Source: Lycorma delicatula (taxonomy: Eukaryota > Arthropoda > Insecta > Hemiptera > Fulgoridae). Taken from it: 64,000 bases of DNA. A program made the translations under genes and the position numbers. Positions 1 to 11,252 of the stretch are shown piece by piece. The notes under the pieces were generated by a model. That model did not search any database, was not told where the DNA came from, and was given only the letters and a program-made list of their open reading frames with translations. The stretch covers positions 15,683,501 to 15,747,500 of the forward strand of contig NC_134460.1 of the NCBI RefSeq assembly GCF_047948215.1, in the 5' to 3' direction. Position 1 is the stretch's first letter. Every line of letters begins with the position of its first letter.

Positions 1-339
1 ATTTTTTAATAGTGAGTGAGTAAGACTCTTTTTAAATCTTATTGTTGAAGGATTTTTATTAAATAAATTCAAAATTAAAATGATTTATCTTCTTCATGAT
101 ACATAATAAGTAACTTAAATATTAATTAATCACTTTAATTGGAATGGAATGGAATGCAAAGTTGGCAGGAGTTTATTGCTCCCTACTTAATCGCAGAACC
201 TGGACAGAGTCCCTTGCTGCTGGATCATTCTAATCGGGCTTGTTTTTTTTTTAAAAGGGTTAATTTTAAATAGCGGGTCTAATTTTTTCAAGTTTTGTTT
301 ATTATTATTTAGTGTTTTAAGGACGGATTTAATTGCATT
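1..339. other. AT-rich non-coding flank
   Basis: No gene is visible. The stretch holds homopolymer runs, a short GGAAT repeat near 138-156 and a moderately GC-rich patch at 160-240 that reads like eroded repeat sequence. Confidence 0.5.
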
Positions 340-1140
340 CCAATCCGTTGTTAAACCAGCGTTATCGAACCCATTTTACGGGCCGACCGCGGAAGGCTAG
401 GCTTATAAAGCCTGTCCTCCCGACGTAATTCCCCTTCAGACCGTCCACTGAAGTCCTTTCGGTGCTAACTCTTTAATAGGCTAGCAGGAATACGCCACAA
501 CGGGGCACTACCTGTAAGGAGGGAGCAATGCGTCCCCTTTTCCGGAGGAGTCGCAATTGCTGGGTTATTTTATCTTACTGTAAGTTTTGAAAAGGAGAGG
601 TTGTGTAGAAGCTCTTCATCCGCTTCTGGTATGGCTGCCCTTCAGGACGCATCTCTGCTGGGCTCTGTTCCGGACTCCAGTCCGTGATGTTGAGACGAGT
701 GGCTGGTCTTCCTTCTTCTTCATCTTCATCTTCTCCCTCTTCTTCTTCCGAAGACCTCTTCGTTCTTCTTTGGCCTGCACTTTCCAAGAATTGGTAGTAA
801 CCGAAGTTACATACCATTAACCTTGGAATTCCCGAAGCCCCGAAGGGCTGAACGGGGGAAAGTGCAGGTTTCTTCGTTCTTCTGTGCTGTCAGTGGCTGC
901 TGGGCAGGTGGCTGCTGGGCTTGAGACTGCTGGGCTGATGGCTGCTGGGCTCGTTCCCTCTTTCTTCTTTCTTGAAAGGAAAGGAAGGTAATAGGGAACT
1001 TACAAATGGTGATACCTATTCGCGATCGCGGTTTTGGGGCGGCGATTATCTGGAAAGAAGTAAACAGAAATTATTCACTCCACGTAATTATTAACCTTCA
1101 GACACACGTGTGTCTGAGAAGGGGTTGGGGGACCGCGTGG
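340..1140. repeat. GC-richer patch of probable mobile-element origin
   Basis: This block is clearly more GC-rich than its surroundings. At 895-950 it carries four imperfect repeats of GGCTGCTGGGC; on the minus strand these read as a Gln/Ala-rich stretch (AQQP-like). At 575-817 the minus strand also encodes a Glu/Asp-rich stretch of about 80 residues (SSEEEEGEDEDEEEGR). The two minus-strand stretches are in different frames, so any original reading frame is broken. The mix of a low-complexity acidic segment and GC-rich leader-like DNA resembles the 5' part or ORF1 of a retroelement, but I recognise no domain. A degenerate host exon is an alternative. Confidence 0.3.
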
Positions 1141-1468
1141 CCGCAGTGAAGAAACCATTTGTTTTTGTGGTGGCTGTTGGTATCTGCAACAAAAGAAGCA
1201 GAACAACACACACACGAAAAAAAAAAAATTTAAAACTTTTGACCGCGTTTTTGTTTTATGCGCGACTTACCGTATTTGATGTCTTCAAACTATATAATTC
1301 GCGAAAACTATTCACTCACGACCCCGGAAACGCGTCTGACGCACTATTCCGTTTATGACTCATGCGATATGGAGGCCCCTAAGCCTGGTTTGTCGATTTT
1401 CGGCTACCGCACCGCACCATCACGGTGGTTCGTCCAGTACGGCGTGAGGCCATCACTTTAATTATTTG

Positions 1469-1602
1469 TTGTTTTTTTTTTTTTGTTTAACCTCCGGGTC
1501 CACCGTTAGGCATGCTTCAGAGGATGAGATGAACGATTTGTATCGTGTGTGAAAATGCCACGCCTGACCGGGATTCGAACCTGGGACCTCCGGATGAAAG
1601 GT
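1469..1602 (-). repeat. SINE family B, partial copy
   Basis: A minus-strand copy, with its poly(A) tail read as T-run at 1469-1482. It holds the B-box half of a tRNA-like head (on the minus strand GGTCCCAGGTTCGAATCCCG) and the family's body and tail, related to copies at 6.2, 8.9, 35.8 and 60.0 kb. The A-box side is missing beyond about 1602. The B box could be mistaken for a tRNA gene, but there is no 5' half or acceptor stem. Confidence 0.7.
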
Positions 1603-2459
1603 CTTTATGTTTTTGTTATGTTTTTTGTCGAACGATAATATCGTCACCCTTAAAATCAGTGCAAAATAATTCAAAAATATTTGTACGATCGTACAAATAT
1701 TACGTGCTTGTTACTTTAATGTATTTATCTTCTGAATTTTATCATTCGCAACTAAATATATGGACTAAATATAAATAAAAGATTTTTAATTACTAAATTA
1801 GAAGAATTTTTTTTATTTATAAAGAACGCTCCATTTTAGACAGTATATCAGTGTAACTAAACAAATCATCAAAATTTTCTGTCGACCAAGAGAATCAAAC
1901 TGACCCAATTTTTTTCACACAAAGTTTTATTTTTTTTCTCAATTACATTTTAAATACAGTATAATATTAAAGATAAAAATTTCGTTTGGTCAAGGAGGGT
2001 CAATTGAGATCCAAAGACTTTTATAAGAATATTAAGAGTAAATTTACTAAGAAATTTAAGGGTAACGGAATCGCCGTGGTTCGAGAGGAATAATGATATC
2101 CACGTGAATCTGGGGATCCCCAACCTTCGTGAAGAGAAACAGTGACTAAGCCGGAAAAATACATCTAAGCAAAATACACAATACTCGTCAACCATCTTGC
2201 TATAAATTTAGTAGGCAACAGCGAGGATGTTAGGCGACTAAAAATGCTCCATGTATTGGACTTGTGTGATGTAACCAATGGTTAACATCATAATTTTCTC
2301 AACTATAATAGGATAATGTCATGGTAACTAAGATGGAAATGTGTTTAACGATAAGGTGATTGAGTTTAATACAGTTATTATTTCATTTATGTATTATTTT
2401 ATACTATTTTTTTTTTTCAGTTATTATTTTATTTTTCTATTGCTTAATTTTGTTTTTGT
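1603..2459. other. AT-rich intergenic sequence
   Basis: I see no gene. The short open frames here are AT-driven and show no recognisable motif. A small palindromic run, ATTTGTACGATCGTACAAAT, lies at about 1678-1697. Confidence 0.5.
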
Positions 2460-2477
2460 ATTGTAAATTTTAATTCA

Positions 2478-2947
2478 ACATCAAAAATTAATTTAAATGT
2501 CAGGAAAAGATTTTTGAAAGTGTATGTTTGGAGTGTCGCTTTATATGGAAGTGAAACTTGGTCAATCGGAGTATCTGAGAAGAAAAGATTAGAAGCTTTT
2601 GAAATGCGGTGCTATAGGAGAATGTTAAAAATCAGACGGGTGGATAAAGTGACAAATGAAGAGGTATTGCGGAAAATAGATGAAGAAAGAGAAGCATTTG
2701 GAAAAATATAGTTAAAAGAAGAGACAGACTTATAGGCCACATACTAAGGCATCCTGGAATAGTCGCTTTAATATTGGAAGGACAGGTAGAAGGGAAAAAT
2801 TGTGTAGGCAGGCCACGTTTGGAGTATGTAAAACAAATTGTTGGGGATGTAGGATGTAGAGGGTATACTGAAATGAAACGACTAGGTAGGGAATCTTGGA
2901 GAGCTGCATCAAACCAGTCAAATGACTGAAGACAAAAAAAAAAAAAA
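2478..2947 (+). mobile_element. RTE-like LINE family 1, copy 1 (3' end only)
   Basis: This copy keeps only the C-terminal part of the retrotransposon polyprotein downstream of the RT active site: the stretches VYVWSVALYGSETW, EKKRLEAFEMRCYRRMLKIR and GRPRLEYVKQIVGDVGC, ending SNQSND plus a poly(A) tail. Flanking 13-bp duplications ATTGTAAATTTTA (2460-2472 and 2948-2960) show insertion by target-primed reverse transcription with strong 5' truncation. A 2-bp insertion near 2690 (GAAAGAGAAGC instead of GAAAGAAGC) shifts the frame, and a 10-bp deletion sits near 2884. It is non-functional. Confidence 0.9.
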
Positions 2948-2980
2948 ATTGTAAATTTTACTTTTTGTTTTGTACTTTAC

Positions 2981-4348
2981 TGAGCAACATAAACCCGAAC
3001 TCGCAATGAAACCGCTACCCAACAATATTTATAAAAGACCCTTACACAACTAAAGCGACTAGTGTATGTATATGTTACTACTGACTATTGCTGCCGTTTG
3101 TCAGATGGTTACGTGTCAGTGTAGTATACGTTTTGTTACGCTGCAGTATTGTAAGTGCAGTTGTGTACGTGTAAAATGCCTTATTCACTCCATGACAGGA
3201 TGGCTCTAGTTGAAGCCTAAATTCGTTCTGGATCGTTTGAATATTCACGTCAAATATTCGTAGAAAAATTTCCAAACGCTTGTATCACAGCGAAAAGTAG
3301 CATATGCGATTTAGTGAAAAAATGGTATCCAACAGGTTCGGTTTCAAATACAAAACAAAATAGGCAACCTTCCGTTAGGACTCCACAGGCCATTGCCGAT
3401 ATTAAAAGAATAATTACTGCCGATCCAAAAAAAATCACCGTGCAAGTTATTCCAACAATCTGGTGTTAAATACACATTTTTTCGTAAAATTCTTCACGAA
3501 TTAAAATTGTAACCGTCCGCGTTACAACTGTGCAACAACTGGAGACAAACAAATCGAAACGACTTAATTATTTCAACTGGCTTATCGAAAACACTGTTGG
3601 TGGAAAGACAGATCCGATGTCGTGTTTCATGTCAGACGAAGCACGGTTTCTTTTATCCGGCCGTGTTAATTACCAGAACACCGGGTGTATTGGATGGCGG
3701 GGAATCTTCACGAGATATTCGAGCGTCCACTTCACGATGATAAAATTGGTGTTTGGTGTGCCGTTTCCGGTAATCGTACAGCGGGACCAATATTTTTTGA
3801 CCGGACTGTCAATACACAAGTTTACCTCACATTTTTCAAAAAATTCTACGCGCAATTATCTGATAATGAAACGAACAGCTCTTTTGAATAAGACGGACCA
3901 TCGTATCACACACATCAAACGTTTCATTAAATCGCGTTCATGCAGCTTTCACAAATGAACGAAATGTGAGCAGAGGACGGTGGCTTCCACGTTCCCAGAG
4001 TTGTCTGCTTGCGATTTTTTCCTTGGGGCTATGAAAGAAAAGAGTTTATGCATCTAATCCCCACAATATATATGAAATGAAGTTTATTGATTCAACGAGA
4101 AATCAACGCAATTGACAACAACGTTTTGCGTCAGACGACTCTTAATATGATCATTTGAGCACAAAAGTGCATCGATGCCCAGAATGGTCATTTTGAACAT
4201 ATTTTTTATCAGTAAGGTAAATAAATACAACATTTAAATTACGTTTTATATATTTCTTATTTAATTTATCCGTATCATTCGTAAAATTTAATTTCAACAT
4301 AACCTACCGATTAACGATTACGTTGTGGGTTCGGATTTACGTTGCTCA
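2981..4348 (+). mobile_element. Tc1/mariner-superfamily transposon 1 with terminal inverted repeats
   Basis: The element is bounded by imperfect inverted repeats: TGAGCAACATAAACCCGAAC at 2981-3000 and its counterpart GTTCGGATTTACGTTGCTCA at 4329-4348. It contains one decayed transposase gene on the plus strand. The insertion lies directly beside the 3' tail and target duplication of the preceding LINE copy. I could not define a clean TA target duplication at the edges. Confidence 0.8.
3176..4220 (+). pseudogene. Tc1/mariner-type transposase, decayed
   Basis: The product would have been a cut-and-paste DDD/E transposase acting on its own inverted repeats. Reading starts at an ATG giving MPYSLHDRMALVEA, then an in-frame stop, then a helix-turn-helix region (DLVKKWYPTGSVSN) and RQPSVRTPQA. 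The catalytic core follows over shifted frames: FMSDEARFLLSGRVNYQN (first Asp), HDDKIGVWCAVSGNRTAGPI, a degenerate DGPSYHT segment (second Asp), PWGYERK and the family-typical C-terminus CIDAQNGHFEH near 4150-4200. There are several stops and frameshifts, so no functional enzyme can be made. The assignment to IS630-Tc1-mariner is firm; the exact subfamily is not. Confidence 0.8.
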
Positions 4349-4514
4349 CTCTCTATTTGTAATTAAAACACATACTGTTAGTTATTTGTATTTTTCAATT
4401 TTACCAAATTTTAACTTTCTCTTTTGTTAGAAAAACAATTCTTTATGGAACTGAGTTCAATATAAGGAAATGATTATTATTTAGCAGCATTTTTTTTCAC
4501 TATATATATATATA
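4349..4514. repeat. AT-rich spacer with (TA)n
   Basis: No gene. It ends in a (TA)n run at 4500-4514 that forms the 5' insertion junction of the following LINE. Confidence 0.6.
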
Positions 4515-6110
4515 GCAAGCGGAGAAGACCAGCTTTTCGCAGAACTCTGGAAACACTCATCAGTTTATTCAGTCAAAACTTCCCTACATCTATGCCTCGT
4601 GAAAATATGGAACGAAGAAAAACTTCCAGAACACTGGACCACAGCCCTCATCCATCAATTACATAAAAAAGGGGATAAAACTAATCCTGAAAACTACAGA
4701 GGCATATCTCTCCTGGATTGCACATACAAAATCCTGTCGAGAATCATATACAACCGATGCAAAGACCAACTTGAACTGAAACTTGGGGAATACCAAGGGG
4801 GATTTAGGCCATGGAGAGGTTGCCCGGAGCAAATAATATCCCTAAAACTTATGATGGATTTATATAAAAGACGGAAAAAACAACTAATAATCACCTTCGT
4901 CGACTTTAAAAAAGCCTATGATTGTATACACCGACCATCCATGCTGAATATTCTGAGAAACCTGGGCCTTCACCCTAAACTCGTAAACATGATAAAATTA
5001 ACTTTAACCGATACCCAGTCCAGAGTGAAATTCAGAGGTGAACTCTCTCAACCCTTCTACATAAAAACTGGATTGAGGCAAGGAGACGGCCTCTCACCAC
5101 TCCTTTTTAACTGCGCCCTTGAATTTGTCATCAGAAAATGGTATGAAATAAATCCCAAAAATATAAAAACGGGTACTAAGAAAAACTCCATCACACTAAA
5201 TCGCCTAGGATTTGCAGATGACTTCGCTCTTTTAGCAAATAATATTCAAGAAGCCAAAACACAAATCATGAGCCTTCAAAACCTAGCACAAAAGATAGGG
5301 CTTCATATCTCTTTCGAAAAAACTGAACTAATGGCCATAGATCCTCTGGTAATAGAGCGCATTACGGTAAACAATCAGAAAATTAAAATAGTAAAACGAT
5401 TTAAATATCTAGGGGAAATAATAACTTATAATTTAAATGAAAAAGTGACATGGCAAAACAGGACAAATAAAATGATTAAATCCCAAAAATTAACTCGGTC
5501 AACATATAACAAAAAATGCCTTTCTGCTAAAACAAAACTTAAACATTATAAAACTGTAGTACAGCCAGAAGTCACCTACGGAAGCGATACCCTTTTCAAA
5601 ATCACTCAGAAAAACCGAATTGAAAAAATTCTGAAAATAGAGAGGAGAATTGTCAGAACGTGTATCGATAAAAAACACCAAAAAGAAGGCCGATGGTGGA
5701 TTTTGCCAAATGAGGTGGTGTATCGAGAAATAGAGCCTGTTACTGATACTATGCGGAAAAAAAGAATCTCTTTCTTCGGTCATCTCATAAGGACACCGCA
5801 AACAAGACCGTCAAGAAATATCATTGAAAAGCTCTGGTTCCAAAAGCTAGAAGTAGGATGGATCAAAGAAATTAGAGAAGATATGAAAGAATTGGGAATT
5901 TCCCTGACCGACCTACAGAATAAAACTGGAAAAATTACAAAGCTAAAAGATAAAAGCATTAGATTTAAACAAAAGACAGACAAACGACAAAATACAACGA
6001 AGAGGGTGTTTACGGATGAAGAAAAGAAAGCAAGATCTGAACGGATGAAGAAATACTGGGCAGCTCGAAAGAGTAAAATAACACGCTTTTCTCAGAAAAG
6101 ATCCAACTAA
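4515..6110 (+). CDS. Reverse transcriptase of LINE family 2 (partial at 5')
   Basis: The frame is open from the truncation point to the stop, about 531 codons; the first ATG is at 4599, but homologous residues start upstream (GEDQLFAELWK). RT motifs in order are LIHQLHKKGDKTNPENYRGI, GFRPWRGCPEQI, ITFVDFKKAYDCI (first catalytic Asp), GLRQGDGLSPLLFN, GFADDFALLANN (catalytic FADD at 5211-5222), the thumb-like FKYLGEIITYN and a C-terminal domain with RKKRISFFGHLIR. The protein ends in a basic EEKKARSERMKKYWAARKSK. No stop or frameshift disrupts it, unlike every other LINE in the window. It lacks the apurinic endonuclease, so it is not an autonomous element, although the RT could be catalytically intact. 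Confidence 0.85.
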   Translation, partial: ASGEDQLFAELWKHSSVYSVKTSLHLCLVKIWNEEKLPEHWTTALIHQLHKKGDKTNPENYRGISLLDCTYKILSRIIYNRCKDQLELKLGEYQGGFRPWRGCPEQIISLKLMMDLYKRRKKQLIITFVDFKKAYDCIHRPSMLNILRNLGLHPKLVNMIKLTLTDTQSRVKFRGELSQPFYIKTGLRQGDGLSPLLFNCALEFVIRKWYEINPKNIKTGTKKNSITLNRLGFADDFALLANNIQEAKTQIMSLQNLAQKIGLHISFEKTELMAIDPLVIERITVNNQKIKIVKRFKYLGEIITYNLNEKVTWQNRTNKMIKSQKLTRSTYNKKCLSAKTKLKHYKTVVQPEVTYGSDTLFKITQKNRIEKILKIERRIVRTCIDKKHQKEGRWWILPNEVVYREIEPVTDTMRKKRISFFGHLIRTPQTRPSRNIIEKLWFQKLEVGWIKEIREDMKELGISLTDLQNKTGKITKLKDKSIRFKQKTDKRQNTTKRVFTDEEKKARSERMKKYWAARKSKITRFSQKRSN

Positions 6111-6160
6111 AATTGACTTAAGTGGTCCCATGTTGGCCGTAAAAGCATAATAATAATAAT
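4515..6160 (+). mobile_element. LINE family 2, copy A (5'-truncated, long open RT frame)
   Basis: This non-LTR retrotransposon copy lacks its endonuclease region and begins within the coding sequence at a (TA)n tract. It ends in a short 3' untranslated region and a (TAA)n/(TA)n tail at 6147-6180. A TAA-type tail rather than poly(A) is typical of RTE-group elements. TA repeats on both sides mask the target duplication. Confidence 0.85.
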
Positions 6161-6240
6161 AATATATATGTATATTATATTATTAAGAAGTACGTGTCTT
6201 TTCTCCCCTACCTAATCGAAATATCGATTAAATAATATCA

Positions 6241-6335
6241 AATCCCGGACGGCATGATATTTTCACACACGCTACAAATCATTCATCTCATCCTCTGAAA
6301 TAATGCTTAAATGTGGACTCGGAGGTTAAAAATAA
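6241..6335 (+). repeat. SINE family B, 3' fragment
   Basis: This fragment keeps a degenerate B box, the body with TTTTCACACACGCTACAAAT, and the tail ATTCATCTCATCCTCTGAAA ending in TCGGAGGTTAAAAATAAAAA. The tRNA-like 5' half is missing. Confidence 0.65.
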
Positions 6336-6339
6336 AAAA

Positions 6340-7489
6340 ATCGAAATATCGAAAAAAAAATGGAAGTATCGATTTGTCGGCTTTGAGGTTTGGCGTTAAA
6401 AACCCCACGCTTCGATATCGAACTTACAAAGAATGTTTTTACTGGTTTTATCGCACTCATTCGTCCACTAATTGTTAATAATTTACGTAATTAATAAAAT
6501 TATTAAATTTTTTTAATGAATCGACACGCTATGAACGTCCACTGTTATCATCACGGCTAATCAGGGTACTTTTACAGTCGAAAACATACCTTTACTGTCT
6601 GTTCAATTAGAAGCTTCGTTAGTTCATCGTGTTAAGGGAGGGTTACGCTATATCAAACGATTAAACACTTTTATTCGTCGATTAAAAGCAATTATTCAAT
6701 GAACCTAGCAATAAATAAAGGTAAAACAAATACGTTAGTCGCATGAAACGGACGTTCTTTGATTAATTACAAACACATTTTGCTCACGAATAGCGAGTAC
6801 GGGGGAAATTTGTTACTGTAATTTCCCATTATATGACGTAACTGAATATGCCGTTAGCTGATGCCATCGGTAATACAGGATCTATAACACAGTAATATTG
6901 TTGTATTACGTCACCGGTAATACAGTAAGCGGGTAATGAATATTCATTTCCCGCTTACCTCATCAAGAACATCTTTCATCACGACTAAAATGTATTTGTT
7001 ACTCTTATGCGAGCCCTTTACACGACAGCAACGGCTTTTCCCGTTTGTTCAAGCAAGCCATTTTGTTCATAGATTATCGAATTCATTTTATACAATATAT
7101 TATATAACATGAACAAGATTTCGGTTATCTTTTTTATGTACATCTATGCTAGGAAAAGGTCTTTAATTGGTGAAAATCGTAATTTTTTCCTTTAAAAAAT
7201 AAAAGATCTTGATTTATTTATTGTTTACTAAATATATACAAGTAAATTTTGCAGAATTTATGTGTCTTTAATACGAGTGTTTTAATGAAAATCTTAATGA
7301 TATCAGAAAGATAACAGATAATTACTTGATTTTATATATATACAAATACTTTCATGAATTTATTCTCTTTATTTATTCAGTTACGTCACGGTCGATTTCT
7401 TGAGTTTCGATTTAACATTAGCGATAAAGATGTGAAAATTAAAAAATATAAAACGTGAAATTAACCAGAACGGTAAGGCTCTAACTGTT
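6340..7489. other. Intergenic sequence with a palindrome
   Basis: No gene is visible. The stretch includes repeated GGTAATACAG motifs (near 6869 and 6916) and a 34-bp palindrome at 6925-6958 listed separately. Confidence 0.5.
6925..6958. repeat. 34-bp palindrome with no loop
   Basis: The 17-bp arms are GTAAGCGGGTAATGAAT and ATTCATTTCCCGCTTAC, complementary at 16 of 17 positions and meeting without a spacer. It could extrude a cruciform. It may be the terminal or central palindrome of an eroded element; no function is evident. Confidence 0.8.
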
Positions 7490-7498
7490 CTGTATAAT

Positions 7499-8796
7499 TT
7501 TTTTTTTGTCTTCAGTCATTTGACTGGTTTGATGCAGCTCTCCAAGATTCCCTATCTAGTGCTAGTCGTTTCATTTCAGTATACCCTCTACATCCTACAT
7601 CCCCAACAATTTGTTTTACATACTCCAAACGTGGCCTGCCTACACAATTTTTCCCTTCTACCTGTCCTTCCAATATTAAAGCGACTATTCCAGGATGCCT
7701 TAGTATGTGGCCTATAAATCTGTCTCTTCTTTTAACTATATTTTTCCAAATGCTTTATTCTTCATCTATTTGCCGCAATACCTCTTCGTTTGTCACTTTA
7801 TCCACCCGTCTGATTTTTAACATTCTCCTATAGCACCACATTTCAAAAGCTTCTAATCTTTTCTTCTCAGATACTCCAATCGTCCAAGTTTCACTTCCAT
7901 ATAAAGCGACACTCCAAACATACACTTTCAAAAATCTTTTCCTGACATTTAAATTAATTTTTGATGTAAACAAATTATATTTCTTACTGAAGGCTCGTTT
8001 AGCTTGTGCTATTCGGCATTTTATATCGCTCCTGCTTCGTCCATCTTTAGTAATTTTACTTCCCAAATAACAAAATTCTTCTACCTCCATAATCTTTTCT
8101 CCTCCTATTTTCACATTCAGCGGTCCATCTTTGTTATTTCTACTACATTTCATTACTTTTGATTTGTTCTTGTTTATTTTAATGCTATAGTTTTTGCGTA
8201 GGACTTCATCTATGCCGTTCATTGTTTCTTCTAAATCCTTTTTACTCTCGGCTAGAATTACTATATCATCAGCAAATCGTAGCATCTTTATCTTTTCACC
8301 TTGTACTGTTACTCCGAATCTAAATTGTTCTTTAACATCATTAACTGCTAGTTCCATGTAAAGATTAAAAAGTAACGGAGATAGGGAACATCCTTGTCGG
8401 ACTCCCTTTCTTATTAGGGCTTCTTTCTTATGTTCTTCAATTGTTATTGTTGCTGTTTGGTTCCTGTACATGTTAGCAATTGTTCTTCTATCTCTGTATT
8501 TAAACCCTAATTTTTTTAAAATGCTGAACATTTTATTCCAATCTACGTTATCGAAAGCCTTTTCTAGGTCTATAAACGCCAAGTATGTTGGTTTGTTTTT
8601 CTTTAATCTTCCTTCTACTATTAATCTGAGGCCTAAAATTGCTTCCCTTGTCCCTATACTTTTCCTGAAACCAAATTGGTCTTCTCCTAACACTTCTTCC
8701 ACGCTCTCTCAATTCTTCTGTATAAAATTCTAGTTAAGATTTTTGATGCATGACTAGTTAAACTAATTGTTCTATATTCTTCACATTTATCTGCCC
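7499..8796 (-). mobile_element. RTE-like LINE family 1, copy 2
   Basis: A minus-strand copy with its poly(A) tail (T-run) at 7499-7507. It is flanked by 9-bp target duplications CTGTATAAT at 7490-7498 and 8797-8805. It is 5'-truncated within the RT fingers region at ADKCEEYRTI. Confidence 0.9.
7520..8702 (-). pseudogene. Reverse transcriptase, LINE family 1 copy 2
   Basis: The frame from 8702 to 7755 reads 315 residues through the RT core: EDQFGFRKSIGTREAI, YLAFIDLEKAFDNVDWNKMF (first catalytic Asp), GVRQGCSLSPLLFNLYMEL, LRFADDIVILAES (FADD), FCYLGSKITKDGRSRS and the C-terminal YGSETWTIGVSEKKRLEAF. A premature stop at QIDEE (AGA to TAA near 7757) cuts off the last 70-80 residues, which continue readable to the tail. 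A frameshift near 8702 (CTCTC deletion) separates the N-terminal remnant. The RT active site is preserved but the protein is truncated at both ends. Confidence 0.85.
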
Positions 8797-8805
8797 CTGT
8801 ATAAT

Positions 8806-8930
8806 ATAGTTTTATTAATTTTTACTGAACTAAATATAACATTATTTGAACTGCATAGATCGTTTTAATTACCTGAATAAATAATTATTTTTTTTAATTT
8901 CTTTAACCTTTTTTCTTCCAACCTTCTTGT
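8806..8930. other. Short AT-rich spacer
   Basis: No gene or recognisable motif. Confidence 0.5.
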
Positions 8931-9045
8931 GATCATCCGGAGGTCCCGGGTTTGAATACCGGTCAAGCATGGCATTTTCATACGCTAAAAAATCATTCAT
9001 CTCATCCTCTGCAACAGTATCTAACAGTAGTCTCTTTTAATTAAC
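8931..9045 (+). repeat. SINE family B, partial copy
   Basis: The tRNA-like B-box segment GGTCCCGGGTTTGAATACCG is followed by CATGGCATTTTCATACGCTA and the tail TTCATCTCATCCTCTGCAAC. The tail is degraded after 9020. Confidence 0.7.
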
Positions 9046-9927
9046 ATATTTAAGTCATTACTACGCACAATTAGGATGTACGAGTATATAAGGTGGTATA
9101 TATTTGTTTATGTTTACAGTTGACTAATTAAAAAAGCGTACAGTAAAAGTTAAAATTATATTTTTCATTTATGTGTTGTTCATAAATATATATAAACCGG
9201 TTAGTCCATTTAAACTGACACATATCTATATCTAAAAAAAACTACGCATTTTAGGAAAAAATGTTTCCTATTAAACTTTTTTCCTTTTCAAGGGAGAAAT
9301 GTTGTCTTTGATAAGGTCAAATGAAGGTCATTTCACTGTCAACTTAATTTTTTTTAAACAGAAATCTCTATTTTTTATTGCTTAATCGAATTTTTTGCAA
9401 AAAAAAATTCAAATATTAATTCAGACTTTTTTTTCTAAATCTGATTTTTTATTTATATCTTCAAAAATTCTGTAGGCCTATAAATTGGTGTTTTTAGTTT
9501 CATTAGGTCTGGCCCAGCTGACGAAGTACAACCAGCTAATGTTAAATTTAAAATAAAAAGCAATCAAAGGATTAACCTAAATAAAATCTATTTACGTTTT
9601 AATGCATTTTTTAATCAAATAGTACATGCCTGTACGGGACGTAGCCTACATGTGTTGTACGCTTTAGTTATTTAAGTTATCTCGACTCTATGAAAATATT
9701 TGGTTTAATGAATTACTGATACTTTAAATGTTTTTTAATGCTCGTTATTTAAAATAATTACAAAAAGTTACCTCACATAAATTACAGCAACAAATGTTGG
9801 AAATGGTGTCCTACTTCTATGCATTTTTCGATACGTTTTAAGAACAATCCGTGAACATTTAGAGTTTCTCTCTTGTTTCTCTCTGCAGACGTTAGAGGTT
9901 CCATATTTTCAGGCCTACTTGATACTT

Positions 9928-10800
9928 CTAGGTAAACATTTTCTTTAAGGTAACCCTATAAAACAAAAAGTCTACTGGAGTAATGTCTAAGAAACTATCG
10001 GGCCAATGAACTGGACCGGCTCGACTTATCCAACGATCGTTATATTCGCGGCCCAAAATTACTCTGTTAATAATTGAATCTTGTGCAGGACAGTCATCAT
10101 GATGAAACCACGTCGCCGTTCTCTTCTCCAAGGGTAGTTTATCAAGAGGTAAAGGCAATTGATTTTCTAGAAAATCTGGATATTTCTCTCCGTTCAAATT
10201 TCCATCGAAAAAATGCGGTCGATTAATGTACAGCCTGTGATTCCGAACCAAACATCGACAGCCCACGGACGTTGTTCTACTTTCCTTAGCCGCTGTGGAT
10301 TTTGTACTGCCCAATAATGCATATTCTGTCTGTTTACTGCTCCCTGATAAGTAAAACCTGATTCGTTGGAAAACGGAATATTAAAATAAAATTTTCTACC
10401 TGTACTTTTTCCAGCGCCCATCGACAAAATTGTACTCTTAATTCAAAATCGTTGCCATGCAATTCCTGATGCAGTGAAATACGGTACGGATGGAATTTCA
10501 GGCGTTTTAATATTCTCAGAACACTGGTTTTTCATATCCCGAAATTTTTCTTAAATTAACATGAGGATCTATAGTGACCGCCGCAGCATCGCTATTTCAT
10601 TGTTTTTTACTGTCACAGTATTTTGACGATTCTCATTTTTTTGTCCCCATACTTATAGCATCACTAAACTGTTTTACAGTTCTTTACGCAGAAGCACGAC
10701 TTGGAGTATCTGTACTGGGGAATCGTAGAACATACAAAGCTACTGTCTGATCAACATTTCGGTGACGTTCCCCAAAGCAAAATTACCTCAGTTTTTTTTC
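9928..10800 (-). pseudogene. Mariner-like transposase, decayed
   Basis: Two overlapping shifted frames carry the DDE core. From 10427 the frame reads FYFNIPFSNESGFTYQGAVN, then QNMHYWAVQNPQRLR, PWAVDVWFGITG; from about 10314 the other frame gives RPHFFDGNLNGEKYPDFLEN, TATWFHHDDCPAQ, GREYNDRWISRAGPVHWPDS and LDITPVDFLF. The first catalytic Asp is Asn (FSNE instead of FSDE), which on its own should abolish activity. Remnants of the N-terminal DNA-binding region are visible up to about 10800. The transposase belonged to the IS630-Tc1-mariner superfamily and would have acted on the long repeats around it. Confidence 0.75.
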
Positions 10801-11252
10801 TAATTGTAAATCGTTCCGTAATTTCCAATAAATAAAAACTAATTAATTTAATATTTCTTAATAGTTAGCGAGTAACAAAGTAATAAAAAAATCAATTAAA
10901 GACACCGATAGTACGTTCACTTAGACAAATGTCATTTGCAACTTGAACTTCACTTTTAGATTATTTTAAAAAGTTTGCTGGTGTTTACATGCTTAACTTC
11001 TTCATTATTGTTAGCATTGATTGTTTTTTATATAAAATTTAAATTTCTTTAATTTAAAATTTAACATCAGCTGGATGTAACTCGTCAGCTGGGCCAGACT
11101 TAATGAAACTAAAAACGCCAATTTATAGGCCTACAGAATTTTTGAAGATGAATAAAACTTATCAATTTCAGAAAAAAAGTTTGAAATTAAATTTTAATTA
11201 AAAAAAAAAAAATGGATTTGCAATAAAAAATATAGGTTCCTATTTAAAAAAA

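Noticed and set aside
1540..1600. tRNA gene suggested by a good B box (also at 8.95, 35.9, 60.1 and 60.4 kb)
   Set aside because: Each lies in a SINE copy with body and A-rich tail, and no acceptor stem pairing is present.
2971..4352. TA target duplication around mariner 1
   Set aside because: No TA sits directly at both ends of the recognisable inverted repeats.
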